NCBI GenBank assembly: GCA_902779455.1
Contig: CACZBS010000007.1
Span: forward strand, 1-64,000
Direction of reading: 5' to 3'
DNA length: 64,000 bases
Source of the DNA: an uncultured Prevotellaceae bacterium
GTDB lineage: Bacteria > Bacteroidota > Bacteroidia > Bacteroidales > Bacteroidaceae
Below, piece by piece: positions 33,093 through 41,586 of this stretch (positions are counted from its first letter, which is position 1; each line of letters begins with the position of its first letter). The translations under genes were made by a program, and so were the position numbers. Under the pieces are notes generated by a model. The model saw nothing but the letters and a program-made list of their open reading frames with translations, did no database searches and was not told the origin of the DNA.

Positions 33093-33763
33093 CCGAGGTC
33101 AGTAGGAATCTTGAACAGGTCCGTCAGTCGCTGCCTGAGGGCGTGAGGCTCGTGGCCGTCAGCAAGTATCACCCCGTGGAGAAGCTCCGCGAGGCTTACG
33201 ATGCTGGCCAGCGGCTGTTTGGCGAGAGCCATGAGCAGGAACTGCGGACGAAGCATGAGCAGATGCCCAAGGACGTCGAGTGGCACTTTATCGGCCATCT
33301 GCAGACGAACAAGGTGAAGTATATCATTCCGTATGTCGCGATGATCGATGCCGTCGACTCTATTCGCCTCCTCCGGGAGATTGAGCGACAGGCCGAACGA
33401 CAGGGTAGGGACGAGGTGCGCGTGCTCCTCGAGCTCCATTTGGCCGAGGAGGCCACCAAGTATGGGCTGACTCCCGACGATTGTCGCCAGCTGCTGGCTG
33501 ACGGCGAATGGCGCCAGATGAAGCACGTGCACATCTGCGGGCTGATGATGATGGCTACGAACACGGACGACGAGGCTCGCATTGAGCAGGAATTCCAGAC
33601 TGCCAGCGATTTCTTTGACGAAGTGAAGGCGCAGTATTTTGCTGACGACGACCGCTTCGCTGAGCGCTCGTGGGGCATGAGTGACGACTATCGGCTGGCT
33701 CTGCGACACCGCTCGACCATGGTGCGCATCGGCACCAGCATATTCGGGCCTCGTGAATATTGA
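33089..33763 (+). CDS. Pyridoxal-phosphate homeostasis protein (YggS/PLPBP)
   Basis: 224 residues. VRLVAVSKYHP holds the PLP-binding Lys; GESHEQEL, EWHFIGHLQTNK and the C-terminal GMSDDYRLALRHRSTMVRIGTSIFG are family hallmarks. It binds PLP without a known catalytic activity and buffers B6 vitamers. The next gene encodes a PLP enzyme. Confidence 0.92.
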   Translation: MTEVSRNLEQVRQSLPEGVRLVAVSKYHPVEKLREAYDAGQRLFGESHEQELRTKHEQMPKDVEWHFIGHLQTNKVKYIIPYVAMIDAVDSIRLLREIERQAERQGRDEVRVLLELHLAEEATKYGLTPDDCRQLLADGEWRQMKHVHICGLMMMATNTDDEARIEQEFQTASDFFDEVKAQYFADDDRFAERSWGMSDDYRLALRHRSTMVRIGTSIFGPREY

Positions 33764-33787
33764 GCCGACAGACATATTATTATAATT

Positions 33788-34906
33788 ATGCCTATACCTA
33801 TTTATATTATAGAGGAAGAGAAGTTGCGCAACAACCTCAGGCTCATTGCCGACGTGGCGCGAAGGGCTGACGTCGAGATCATTCTCGCATTCAAGGCCTT
33901 CGCACTTTGGCGCACGTTCCCCATCTTCCGCGAATATATCAACTCGACGACGGCCAGCTCGCTGAGCGAGGCGCGGCTCGCCATCGATGAGTTCGGCTCC
34001 TCGCCCGCACACACTTATTCCCCTGCCTATACTGACGAGGAGTTCGATGAGATTGCCAGTTGCTCGAGCCACCTGACGTTCAATTCGCTCTCGCAATATG
34101 AGCGCTTCCACCATCGAGCCGGCCAGTGCTCCCTGGGGCTGCGCGTCAATCCCGAATATTGCGAGGTGGAGACGATGCTCTATAATCCCTGCGCACCAGG
34201 CACGCGCTTTGGCGTGACGGCTGACAAACTGCCGGATCGGCTGCCTGCCGACATTGAGGGATTCCATTGCCATTGCCACTGCGAGAGCGGAGCCGACGTA
34301 CTGGAGCGGTCGCTGCAGCATATCGAGCAGAGATTCTCCAAGTGGTTTCCGCAGTTGAAATGGCTCAACCTTGGCGGCGGACATCTCATGACGCGCAAGG
34401 ACTACGATGTAGAGTTGCTCATCCGACTCATGAACGGTCTTCATGAGCGCTATCCATGGCTCAGGATCATCCTCGAGCCTGGCAGCGCATTCGCCTGGCA
34501 GACTGGGCCGCTCGTAAGCCACGTCGTCGATATCGTTGAAGATAAAGGCATCCGGACGGCCATTCTCGACGTCAGCTTCACTTGTCACATGCCCGACTGC
34601 CTCGAAATGCCATATTTCCCAGAGGTGCGCGGCGCTGAGCACGTCGACGAAGAGGTGGGGCCGATGGTCTATAGGCTTGGCGGCAATAGCTGTCTGAGTG
34701 GTGATTTTATGTCGGCATGGCGCTTTGATCACGAATTGGAAGTGGGCGAAGAAGTCATTTTTGAGGACATGATACACTACACGACCGTCAAGACCTGTAT
34801 GTTCAACGGCATCACTCATCCCGCCATCGGCATGCTCCACAGCGATGGGAAACTCGAGATTTTGCGCCTTTTTGGGCCAGAAGACTACAAAAAAAGGATG
34901 GATTAG
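33788..34906 (+). CDS. nspC: Carboxynorspermidine decarboxylase
   Basis: 372 residues of the alanine-racemase-fold decarboxylases. ILAFKAFALW holds the PLP Lys; HCHCHCESGAD, WLNLGGGHLMTRKDYD and the catalytic Cys/Asp in NSCLSGDFM fit NspC. The enzyme makes norspermidine or spermidine from the carboxylated precursor; in Bacteroidales it serves spermidine synthesis. The partner carboxynorspermidine dehydrogenase is not in the window. A tRNA promoter follows closely. Confidence 0.9.
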   Translation: MPIPIYIIEEEKLRNNLRLIADVARRADVEIILAFKAFALWRTFPIFREYINSTTASSLSEARLAIDEFGSSPAHTYSPAYTDEEFDEIASCSSHLTFNSLSQYERFHHRAGQCSLGLRVNPEYCEVETMLYNPCAPGTRFGVTADKLPDRLPADIEGFHCHCHCESGADVLERSLQHIEQRFSKWFPQLKWLNLGGGHLMTRKDYDVELLIRLMNGLHERYPWLRIILEPGSAFAWQTGPLVSHVVDIVEDKGIRTAILDVSFTCHMPDCLEMPYFPEVRGAEHVDEEVGPMVYRLGGNSCLSGDFMSAWRFDHELEVGEEVIFEDMIHYTTVKTCMFNGITHPAIGMLHSDGKLEILRLFGPEDYKKRMD

Positions 34907-34936
34907 CATTTTTTTTTGAAAAAAACGACGAAAAGT

Positions 34937-34967
34937 TTTGGCGGTTCAGAAAAAAGTCGTACCTTTG
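34937..34967 (+). promoter_or_regulatory. Promoter of the four-tRNA operon
   Basis: TTTG (34937-34940), 19 bases, TACCTTTG (34960-34967). No other promoter is evident before 35446. Confidence 0.65.
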
Positions 34968-35009
34968 CATCCGCAATCGAGAGAGATGCCCTCGCAAGAG
35001 GTAAGACAA

Positions 35010-35085
<76 letters not shown>

Positions 35086-35137
35086 CACGTTGAACAAAAA
35101 GAGCAGCAACGGAAGAATGGCTTTCGATGTTGAAAAT

Positions 35138-35219
35138 GCCCAGGTGGCGGAATTGGTAGACGCGCACGTTTCAGGTGCGTGTGCCGCGAGGCGTGCAGGT
35201 TCGAGTCCTGTTCTGGGCA
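35138..35219 (+). tRNA. tRNA-Leu (CAG anticodon)
   Basis: Type II tRNA with a long variable arm. Acceptor GCCCAGG/TCTGGGC, D-loop GGTAGACGCG, anticodon stem CACGT/GCGTG with loop TTCAGGT. CCA is not encoded. Confidence 0.93.
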
Positions 35220-35253
35220 CTCTTTTTTTTCACGGTGTGAAAAAGAATATGTT

Positions 35254-35340
35254 GGAGAGGTGGCGGAATTGGTAGACGCGCTACTTTGAGGGGGTAGTGT
35301 CAATTGCGACGTGGGAGTTCGAGTCTCCTCCTCTTCACCA
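35254..35340 (+). tRNA. tRNA-Leu (GAG anticodon)
   Basis: Type II tRNA. Acceptor GGAGAGG/CCTCTTC, anticodon stem CTACT/GGTAG with loop TTGAGGG, long variable arm, and CCA encoded at 35338-35340. Confidence 0.93.
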
Positions 35341-35373
35341 TTTTGGGAGAATCCCCCTGTTTATTGAAAGAAT

Positions 35374-35446
<73 letters not shown>

Positions 35447-35479
35447 CTTTTTTTTATTTTTAGGAAAACATCAATTCAA

Positions 35480-36037
35480 ATGAATTTATATTTAAGATAT
35501 TTCGACCGTGAGACGCTTGTGCATAGCGTTGATGATGCTATTGATTTTCTGAGTAGCATTGATGAAATTGGAATGAACCCGGTGCTTGAAGGCGATATAC
35601 GCGACTATGTAGCCAGTGATGTGTACTACCCCAAGCGCTATAAGATACGTCCCCGCGTATATTTTATTATCATCAAGACTGAAGCCGCCACGATGCAGGA
35701 CTTTAAGGATAAGAAAGCCCTCAGGTCAGTAAGCAATGACGGCACATCGGCAAAAGATCGCACTGTCTCGCCTGCCGTCATGAAGCTGAACGAGGAACGG
35801 CCCGGCTGGTATGAAGGCGCTATAGATTTCAAGCGTGTGCTGATGGTGCCAGGAACGGGTAAGTTCCAGTATCGTGACACTCATTTTGTGGCTCAGGTGA
35901 AAGCCGTGTCAGGCCTCGATTGCTATAACCGCATTGTCGACCATCTTCGTCAGCGCGTCGATGAACGGAGCCAGTTTCCCTCGGCCAAAGGCAAGAATTT
36001 CCGTTTCCACTTCTTAGGTTTAGCAAAAGAATCATGA
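35480..36037 (+). CDS. Conserved-looking cytoplasmic protein of unknown function
   Basis: 185 residues from ATG 35480; the longer frame begins inside tRNA-Gly. No signal or membrane segment. Visible features: YYPKRYKIRPRVYFIIIKTE and a basic C-terminal half. I do not recognise the family. It overlaps ssb by four bases (ATGA), so it is translated together with ssb and GldE; a DNA-related role is a guess from context only. Confidence 0.7.
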   Translation: MNLYLRYFDRETLVHSVDDAIDFLSSIDEIGMNPVLEGDIRDYVASDVYYPKRYKIRPRVYFIIIKTEAATMQDFKDKKALRSVSNDGTSAKDRTVSPAVMKLNEERPGWYEGAIDFKRVLMVPGTGKFQYRDTHFVAQVKAVSGLDCYNRIVDHLRQRVDERSQFPSAKGKNFRFHFLGLAKES

Positions 36038-36393
36038 ATAAGGTGATGCTGATTGGCAATGTAGGCGCTGAGCCGGAAGTGCGCTACGTTGATCAGGGTG
36101 TAGCCGTAGCCCGAATCCGGCTGGCTACGACTGAGCGCGGCTATACACTCCAGAACGGCACGCAGGTGCCCGATCGGACTGATTGGCACACTGTTCTGCT
36201 ATGGCGCAAACTGGCCGAAATCACTGAGCGCTATGTGCACAAGGGCGATAAGCTATATATTGAGGGCCGTATCCGCTACACCACTTATGACAATAAACAG
36301 GGGCAACGGCAATATGCTACAGAGATCTGGGCTGACAACATGGAACTGCTCACTCCTAAGTCTGCCTCAAGTTCCGACACAAATCATGAATAA
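36034..36393 (+). CDS. ssb: Single-stranded DNA-binding protein, short form
   Basis: 119 residues: essentially the OB-fold alone (MNKVMLIGNVGAEPEVRY, WHTVLLWRKLAEI, KLYIEGRIRYTTYDN). It ends SSSDTNHE and lacks the acidic DDxPF-type tip by which most bacterial SSBs bind partners. Its stop abuts the ATG of the GldE gene. It may be the housekeeping SSB of a lineage with a reduced tail, or a second, specialised SSB. Confidence 0.87.
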   Translation: MNKVMLIGNVGAEPEVRYVDQGVAVARIRLATTERGYTLQNGTQVPDRTDWHTVLLWRKLAEITERYVHKGDKLYIEGRIRYTTYDNKQGQRQYATEIWADNMELLTPKSASSSDTNHE

Positions 36394-37710
36394 ATGGACG
36401 ATTATTTTCAACAAATACTGAATGAGGTTCACTTTATGGCTCCCTCTGTGGGTGCGATTGTCTCGGGCGTCCTTGCCTGCCTGTTGCTCTTTGTATCAGG
36501 TTTCGCATCGGGCTCCGAGATTGCTTTTTTCTCTCTTTCCCCCACTGACCTTAGCAAACTCGATGAGGAGAAGAACCCCGTCGACCGCATGATAGCCCGT
36601 CTCCGCGAGGATTCTGAACGCACGCTGGCAACGATTCTGATTACCAACAACCTGGTTAACGTGACCATCATCATGTTGTGTAATTACTTCTTCGCCCACG
36701 TCATCAGCTTCGGGCGTGCCCAATGGCTCGAGTTCGTCATCATTACCGTCTTGCTGACATTCCTTCTCCTCCTCTTTGGCGAGATTATGCCGAAGGTCTA
36801 TTGCGGCCAGCATGCGCTCAAAGTGTGCCGCATGTTCGCGCCGGCCATTGTCTTTCTCCGCCGTCTTTTCTATCCGCTGGAGAGCATTCTCATCCGTTCT
36901 GGCATGCTGGCGGAGAAGGTCGTTTCCCACGAAAACCACATCCTGAGCGTTGACGACCTGGAACAAGCCCTCGAACTGACAGATAAGGAGGACATCAAAG
37001 AGGAGAAGAACATGCTGGAAGGCATCGTACGCTTTGGCGACGAGACGGCCAAGGAGGTGATGACCAGCCGTCAGGACATCGTCGACCTCGACTTCCGCTC
37101 GACGTTCCAGGAAGTGATTCAGTGTATTGTCGAGAACAACTACTCACGCATACCTGTCTATCAAGGCAGTATCGACAACGTGCGTGGAATCCTCTACATC
37201 AAGGACCTCCTGCCGCATCTGGGCAAGCCGGCCACGTTCCGCTGGCAATCGCTCATCCGTCCCCCATACTTCGTGCCAGAGACGAAAAAGATCGACGACC
37301 TGCTCCGCGACTTTCAGGAGAACAAGGTGCACATCGCTATTGTCGTCGATGAGTTCGGAGGCACCAGTGGACTGATTACTCTTGAGGATATCCTCGAGGA
37401 AATCGTTGGTGAGATCAATGATGAATACGACGAGGAGGAGCGGACGTTTGTGCGCATCAATGCTAACACCTATGTCTTCGAAGGCAAGACGCTGCTGAGC
37501 GATTTCTATAAGATTCTGCATCTCGACGACGACGTCTTTGAGGATGTCGAGGGCGATGCCGACACGCTGGCCGGCCTGCTTCTCGAGCTGAAGGGCGACT
37601 TCCCCCAGCTTCACGAACGCATTGAATATCAGAACTTCCGCTTCGAGATACAGGAACTCGACGGCCACCGCATCTCAAAGATCAAGGTTGTCGTGAGTGA
37701 AAGGCAATAA
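36394..37710 (+). CDS. gldE: GldE-like CNNM/CorC-family membrane protein
   Basis: 438 residues. DUF21 membrane domain with about four segments in residues 1-190 (the first GAIVSGVLACLLLFVSG), a CBS pair (about 210-340, TSRQDIVDLDF, NYSRIPVYQGS, AIVVDEFGGTSGLITLEDILEE) and a C-terminal CorC/HlyC domain. In Bacteroidetes this is annotated as gliding protein GldE even in non-gliding species; ion (Mg) transport is the family role elsewhere. Downstream of ssb, as I recall it in other Bacteroidetes. Confidence 0.87.
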   Translation: MDDYFQQILNEVHFMAPSVGAIVSGVLACLLLFVSGFASGSEIAFFSLSPTDLSKLDEEKNPVDRMIARLREDSERTLATILITNNLVNVTIIMLCNYFFAHVISFGRAQWLEFVIITVLLTFLLLLFGEIMPKVYCGQHALKVCRMFAPAIVFLRRLFYPLESILIRSGMLAEKVVSHENHILSVDDLEQALELTDKEDIKEEKNMLEGIVRFGDETAKEVMTSRQDIVDLDFRSTFQEVIQCIVENNYSRIPVYQGSIDNVRGILYIKDLLPHLGKPATFRWQSLIRPPYFVPETKKIDDLLRDFQENKVHIAIVVDEFGGTSGLITLEDILEEIVGEINDEYDEEERTFVRINANTYVFEGKTLLSDFYKILHLDDDVFEDVEGDADTLAGLLLELKGDFPQLHERIEYQNFRFEIQELDGHRISKIKVVVSERQ

Positions 37711-37748
37711 AAGATCATTCAACTTCCCGTTCCAAGTTTTTCATTCCT

Positions 37749-38954
37749 TCAAAAGAACCGTCCCCAATCGACGGCATAGTACCATCCAAACTTGCGGATG
37801 TCGTTGTTGAAGTCGAAGAAGGGCGAGAAGTTATACTCCGGCTTGGGCACGAACATGCTCAGTCCGCCGTAGTTGTCCTCCGTGAAGATGGAGGTAGCGA
37901 ATCCCTTATAGACGTCGAAATTTTCCATGTCGGTAATCCATCTCTCAGAGAAGCGCCTGTAAGGCACGGCCTTGTCGAGTGCCGTTTTCCATTCTCTGTA
38001 GTTATTATCGTCAAGATTACGTTCCATGATGCTGCACATGTCGAACATCAGCGGCAGGTCGCTCTTGTTGCGATAGTAATAGGCTATTTGGTCCGTCACG
38101 TAGTCGGACGGCTCGCGAAGCACCATCCTCGTAGCGGCAGCCAGTTCCTCCATCTGGCTCATGTCGACGACGCTCAGCGGCAGGCTGCACCCAGAGTATT
38201 TCGCATCCAGATAATAATCATAATAGGTGTCGATGATCTGGCGATAGAAATCGTCGGCTGTACTGTATAGCATGGGGAGAATCTTCTCATAAGGGGCCCC
38301 GCTGCCAGGTATCTCCGCTGGAGATCCGATCAGATAGTCAGCCGTGTTGCGAAGCTCGTAGGCCACTTCGGCACACATCATGCAACAGCAGTCGGCAAAG
38401 ATGAATCTGAGTTGGGGCAGCGTCTCCAATGCCCGCGCCATCTGCGTGATGTTCATCCATCGGCTTTTAAACGAATGTTCGATGGCCAGGTTGCTGCCCG
38501 TGTCGACACCATAAGCCTTTCGGGCTCGCGACTGAGCTATAGAGTCCTCTACAATCCAGCCCTTGGCGTGGCCCCACAGGACAAGGCCGTAGCTCTCAGC
38601 AGGGAATCGCTCCTCAATCGTGGCGATCACCTCGCGGAATCGCTCGGGGTCAGAAGAATAGAAATCTTCGTCGTAGGTCAGCACCGTGTCGCGCCGTCCC
38701 TCCTTCATCTCAACGATATAAGGATGGGCCGTCTCGGCATCGTCGATGAAGGCCACGAGCTTCTGCCGCTTGTTCAGCAGGGCGCTACCCCTTGTCATTT
38801 CGTTAAGGTCGGAGCGCGTGAAGGACGAGAGATTGTTCTCCGCCGCTACGTAGACGATGACCGTCCGCTGGGCCGGTCCTGTATCCTCTTCGTCAGAGTG
38901 ACGGCAGGCCGTCAGGGCTAATGCCGTGCATAAGAATAACAACAAATGTTTCAT
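37749..38954 (-). CDS. C11 (clostripain-family) cysteine peptidase lipoprotein
   Basis: 401 residues from ATG 38954 (MKHLLLFLCTALALTAC), as the longer frame runs into the promoter. Lipobox Cys at about residue 17. The C11 signature is visible: RTVIVYVAAENNLSSF, LVLWGHAKGW (catalytic His) and FIFADCCCM (catalytic Cys). Such enzymes cut after basic residues. Promoter TATCTTTG at 38971-38978 (minus), back to back with the GH25 promoter. Confidence 0.87.
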   Translation of the reverse strand: MKHLLLFLCTALALTACRHSDEEDTGPAQRTVIVYVAAENNLSSFTRSDLNEMTRGSALLNKRQKLVAFIDDAETAHPYIVEMKEGRRDTVLTYDEDFYSSDPERFREVIATIEERFPAESYGLVLWGHAKGWIVEDSIAQSRARKAYGVDTGSNLAIEHSFKSRWMNITQMARALETLPQLRFIFADCCCMMCAEVAYELRNTADYLIGSPAEIPGSGAPYEKILPMLYSTADDFYRQIIDTYYDYYLDAKYSGCSLPLSVVDMSQMEELAAATRMVLREPSDYVTDQIAYYYRNKSDLPLMFDMCSIMERNLDDNNYREWKTALDKAVPYRRFSERWITDMENFDVYKGFATSIFTEDNYGGLSMFVPKPEYNFSPFFDFNNDIRKFGWYYAVDWGRFF

Positions 38955-39000
38955 CTTCTTAAATTTTCTGCAAAGATACGCTTTTTCGATCAATTTTAAG

Positions 39001-39008
39001 TAACTTTG
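39001..39008 (+). promoter_or_regulatory. Promoter -7 box of the GH25 gene
   Basis: TAACTTTG, 22 bases before the ATG, about 20 bases from the divergent C11 peptidase -7 box (38971-38978, minus). Confidence 0.6.
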
Positions 39009-39030
39009 CACTTCAAATTATCAATCAGAC

Positions 39031-39732
39031 ATGAAAAAACTTAGCATACTCCTCCTCGTCATGGCCTCCTTGGCCATCAATGCCAATGCACAGCTTCAGA
39101 ATCCCTATCTCTCGTGCGAAGACTCTTGCACCCATGTCCACGGCATCGACCTGAGCCACTATCAGGGCGAGGTGTTCTGGCAGACGATAGGCGAAAATAC
39201 CAATATGGCCTATGTCTATCTGAAGGCAACGGAGGGTGGCGACAACGTCGATCCTCGCTACGAGCGCAATATTGACCTGGCTCATCGACATGGCCTGAAG
39301 GTGGGCACCTACCATTTCTTCCGCCCCAAGACGCCACTCAGCCTTCAGCTGAAGAATTTCAAGACGCAATGTCTGGCAGCCGAGCAGGACCTCATTCCCA
39401 TGCTCGACGTCGAGACTACGGGCGGACTCTCTCAGCAGGCGTTCTGCGATTCGCTCGCCTCTTTCCTCCAGATGCTCGAGCAGACCTATCATCAGAAGCC
39501 CCTCGTCTACACCTTTCGCAATTTCTATAACAAGCATCTCAAGGGGCTGCTCGACGACTATCAGCTCATGGTGGCCATGTATGCCGACGAGCCGCCTGTG
39601 CTCGACGACCGCCGCGACTACACCCTGTGGCAATACACGTCGAAGGGTCGCATCGTGGGAATCAGCGGCCACGTCGACAAGAGCCGCTTGATGGGCCGCC
39701 ATACGCTCCGCGAGCTTCGCTTCCGCCGATAG
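39031..39732 (+). CDS. GH25-family lysozyme, secreted
   Basis: 233 residues. Signal peptide MKKLSILLLVMASLAINANA. The GH25 barrel has HGIDLSHYQGEVFW (catalytic Asp), AYVYLKATEGG, GTYHFFRPK, PMLDVET (catalytic Asp-x-Glu) and YTLWQYTSKGRI. Muramidases of this kind hydrolyse peptidoglycan glycan strands. Monocistronic. Confidence 0.9.
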   Translation: MKKLSILLLVMASLAINANAQLQNPYLSCEDSCTHVHGIDLSHYQGEVFWQTIGENTNMAYVYLKATEGGDNVDPRYERNIDLAHRHGLKVGTYHFFRPKTPLSLQLKNFKTQCLAAEQDLIPMLDVETTGGLSQQAFCDSLASFLQMLEQTYHQKPLVYTFRNFYNKHLKGLLDDYQLMVAMYADEPPVLDDRRDYTLWQYTSKGRIVGISGHVDKSRLMGRHTLRELRFRR

Positions 39733-39744
39733 GAGCGGAAAAAA

Positions 39745-39825
39745 CAAAGCGGTGCTTTAGCATGAAAGAAGCGGTACTTTACGAGGTGTAAAGTACCGCT
39801 TCTCTTGTGTCAAAGTACCGCTTTG
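39745..39825. terminator. Nested hairpins between convergent genes
   Basis: The inner stem AGAAGCGGTACTTTA (39767-39781) pairs perfectly with 39789-39803. The outer arms CAAAGCGGTGCTTT (39745-39758) and AAAGTACCGCTTTG (39812-39825) pair with one G-T. GCGGTnCTT recurs in all arms. No T tract. Same position type (convergent gene ends) as 23438-23510 and 53987-54022. Confidence 0.6.
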
Positions 39826-39855
39826 CTGAAGCAGAAGTGCCGCTTCTTTTCCGGC

Positions 39856-40263
39856 TTATTCCTTCTTCTCCTCAGCCGTAGCCTCGTCCATGTCGCCCTC
39901 AATGTAGAGGCGAACCATCTCGACGACGCCATTGGTGCGGATGGTGATTGACTTCTTGAAGTGGCCAGGGAATTTGCCTGTGCCGTTGTAGGTCACCTTG
40001 ATTTCGCCCTTTTCGCCCGGCTGGACGGGGCTTTTGGTGTATTCAGGCACCGTGCAGCCACACGAGGCGACGGCCTGGTTAATCACCAGCGGGGTCTCGC
40101 CGATGTTTTCGAAGGTGAAGACGGTGCTCACCACGGGGCTCTTCTCAGAGAAGTGTCCGAAGTTATGAACGACGCGGTCGAACTTGATTTCGGCCTGCTT
40201 CTGTGCCATAGCGAAGCTCATGCCTGCCATGAGCATAAAGGTCAAGAGTAGAATCTTCTTCAT
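39856..40263 (-). CDS. DUF1573 family secreted protein
   Basis: 135 residues. Signal peptide MKKILLLTFMLMAGMSFAMA. A single Ig-like domain with the DUF1573 pattern: FDRVVHNFGHFSEKSP, VFTFENIGETPLVI, ASCGCTVPEY and YNGTGKFPGHFKKSI. Function unknown; possibly an envelope structural or adapter protein. Promoter TATCTTTG at 40287-40294 (minus). Confidence 0.87.
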   Translation of the reverse strand: MKKILLLTFMLMAGMSFAMAQKQAEIKFDRVVHNFGHFSEKSPVVSTVFTFENIGETPLVINQAVASCGCTVPEYTKSPVQPGEKGEIKVTYNGTGKFPGHFKKSITIRTNGVVEMVRLYIEGDMDEATAEEKKE

Positions 40264-40339
40264 TGTCGTAAAAATTGAATTTGGGGCAAAGATACGAAAT
40301 AAAGATTACATTACGCCGATTCTCCGCTCTTTTTTAATA

Positions 40340-41470
40340 TTATTTTATCTTTGAGAGCAACTTATAGTACTCCGTGGCACCCAGCAGGAAGCATCCTGTG
40401 CCGTAGTCCTCGAAGTCAGGGATACGGTCGTAGCTGAGCGGCTGGCCGGCTGACGGGTCTTTGCCCGTGCCTTGCATCCATCCGAGGAATCCGTTAGGAT
40501 GGACGACGGTGACGAGGGCCTGCCATGCGCGGTCGGCCATCTGGCGATAGTCGGCAGCCTTGAGGTAGCCATTGTTCATGCCCCAGCAGAGTCCGTAGAG
40601 GAAGAGGGCCGTGCCGCTGGTCTCAGGCATGGCGTAGTTGGTCGAGACGAGGCTCGGATTCCAGAAGCCGTCCTCGCGCTGGCATGAGGCGATGCCTTTG
40701 GTCATGAGGCGGAAATCCTTGAGCAGCTCGCGATAGACCTTCTTGTCCTTCTTGGGCGACAGCTGGTTCATGCAGCGCACCAGCGCAGCATAGACCCATC
40801 CGTTGCCGCGGCTCCAGTAGCAGTCCTTGCCGTCGGGCTCTTTGTAGGGGGGCACATAGTCAGCATCGCGCCACCACAGGAGGTCGCCCTTCGTGTTGAA
40901 CAGTCCGCCACCACATTCATTGCGGCTCCAGCGATACATCTTCATTCCGTGGTCGCGATACTTCGTTTCGCCTGTCAGCTGGTAGGCCTGCATATAGACG
41001 GGCATGGCCATCTGGATGGCGTCAATCCACGTCCACCAGCCAATCTTCGTCTGCATCTGCAGGTCGAGATTCTCCAATGTAGGCTTCAGCATGCGCTCAT
41101 CGCGCGTCTGGGCATAGCGCATCAGGTAGGTCTGCGAGCAGCACTGGTCGTCGGCATCCGTAGTCTTCACGCCGTTGCGAGGGGTCCACTTGTGGAAGTC
41201 GGCCCAACGGTCCGTGTAGTCAATATATCGTGCCTGCGGGTCGATGTCGTTGAGAGCCATCAGTCCCTCGTAGTAGACGGCACGTGTCCAGAGGCTCGAC
41301 GGACGTATCTTCTTGACGTTCGTGGGCACCGTCGGGTCTTCATACTTGTTCATGAAGTAGTCGTTGGCCTTGCGTGTGAGGGCCAGCACATCGTCGGCCG
41401 TCGCCTGGGCGAAAGCAGCGATGCTGAGTGTCATTGCACTCAGGATGGTGATTAAGCGCAGTTTCATCAT
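40340..41470 (-). CDS. GH105 unsaturated glucuronyl/galacturonyl hydrolase, secreted
   Basis: 376 residues; ATG 41470 or the adjacent ATG. Signal peptide to AFAQA. The (alpha/alpha)6 family motifs include TRAVYYEGLMALN, DADDQCCSQTY, YWSRGNGWVYAAL and WNPSLVSTNYAMPETSGTALFLYGL. GH105 removes unsaturated uronic acids from pectin (rhamnogalacturonan) fragments cut by lyases. It stands alone, without a SusCD pair or other pectin genes. Promoter TAACTTTG at 41499-41506 (minus). Confidence 0.87.
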   Translation of the reverse strand: MMKLRLITILSAMTLSIAAFAQATADDVLALTRKANDYFMNKYEDPTVPTNVKKIRPSSLWTRAVYYEGLMALNDIDPQARYIDYTDRWADFHKWTPRNGVKTTDADDQCCSQTYLMRYAQTRDERMLKPTLENLDLQMQTKIGWWTWIDAIQMAMPVYMQAYQLTGETKYRDHGMKMYRWSRNECGGGLFNTKGDLLWWRDADYVPPYKEPDGKDCYWSRGNGWVYAALVRCMNQLSPKKDKKVYRELLKDFRLMTKGIASCQREDGFWNPSLVSTNYAMPETSGTALFLYGLCWGMNNGYLKAADYRQMADRAWQALVTVVHPNGFLGWMQGTGKDPSAGQPLSYDRIPDFEDYGTGCFLLGATEYYKLLSKIK

Positions 41471-41549
41471 TCGTTTTTAATGTTTGTTTTTACGACGGCA
41501 AAGTTACGAAAATATTTTTGAAAACCATAAAAGTTCGCGATTTTTTTAG

Positions 41550-41557
41550 TACCTTTG
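41550..41557 (+). promoter_or_regulatory. Promoter -7 box of the C10 peptidase gene
   Basis: TACCTTTG, 29 bases before the ATG and divergent from the GH105 promoter. Confidence 0.6.
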
Positions 41558-41586
41558 CACTCTGAAATCATATAAACTATTAACTG

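Noticed and set aside
32999..34909. Long minus-strand open frame over DUF4494, the PLP-binding gene and nspC
   Set aside because: It crosses three real genes and matches no family.
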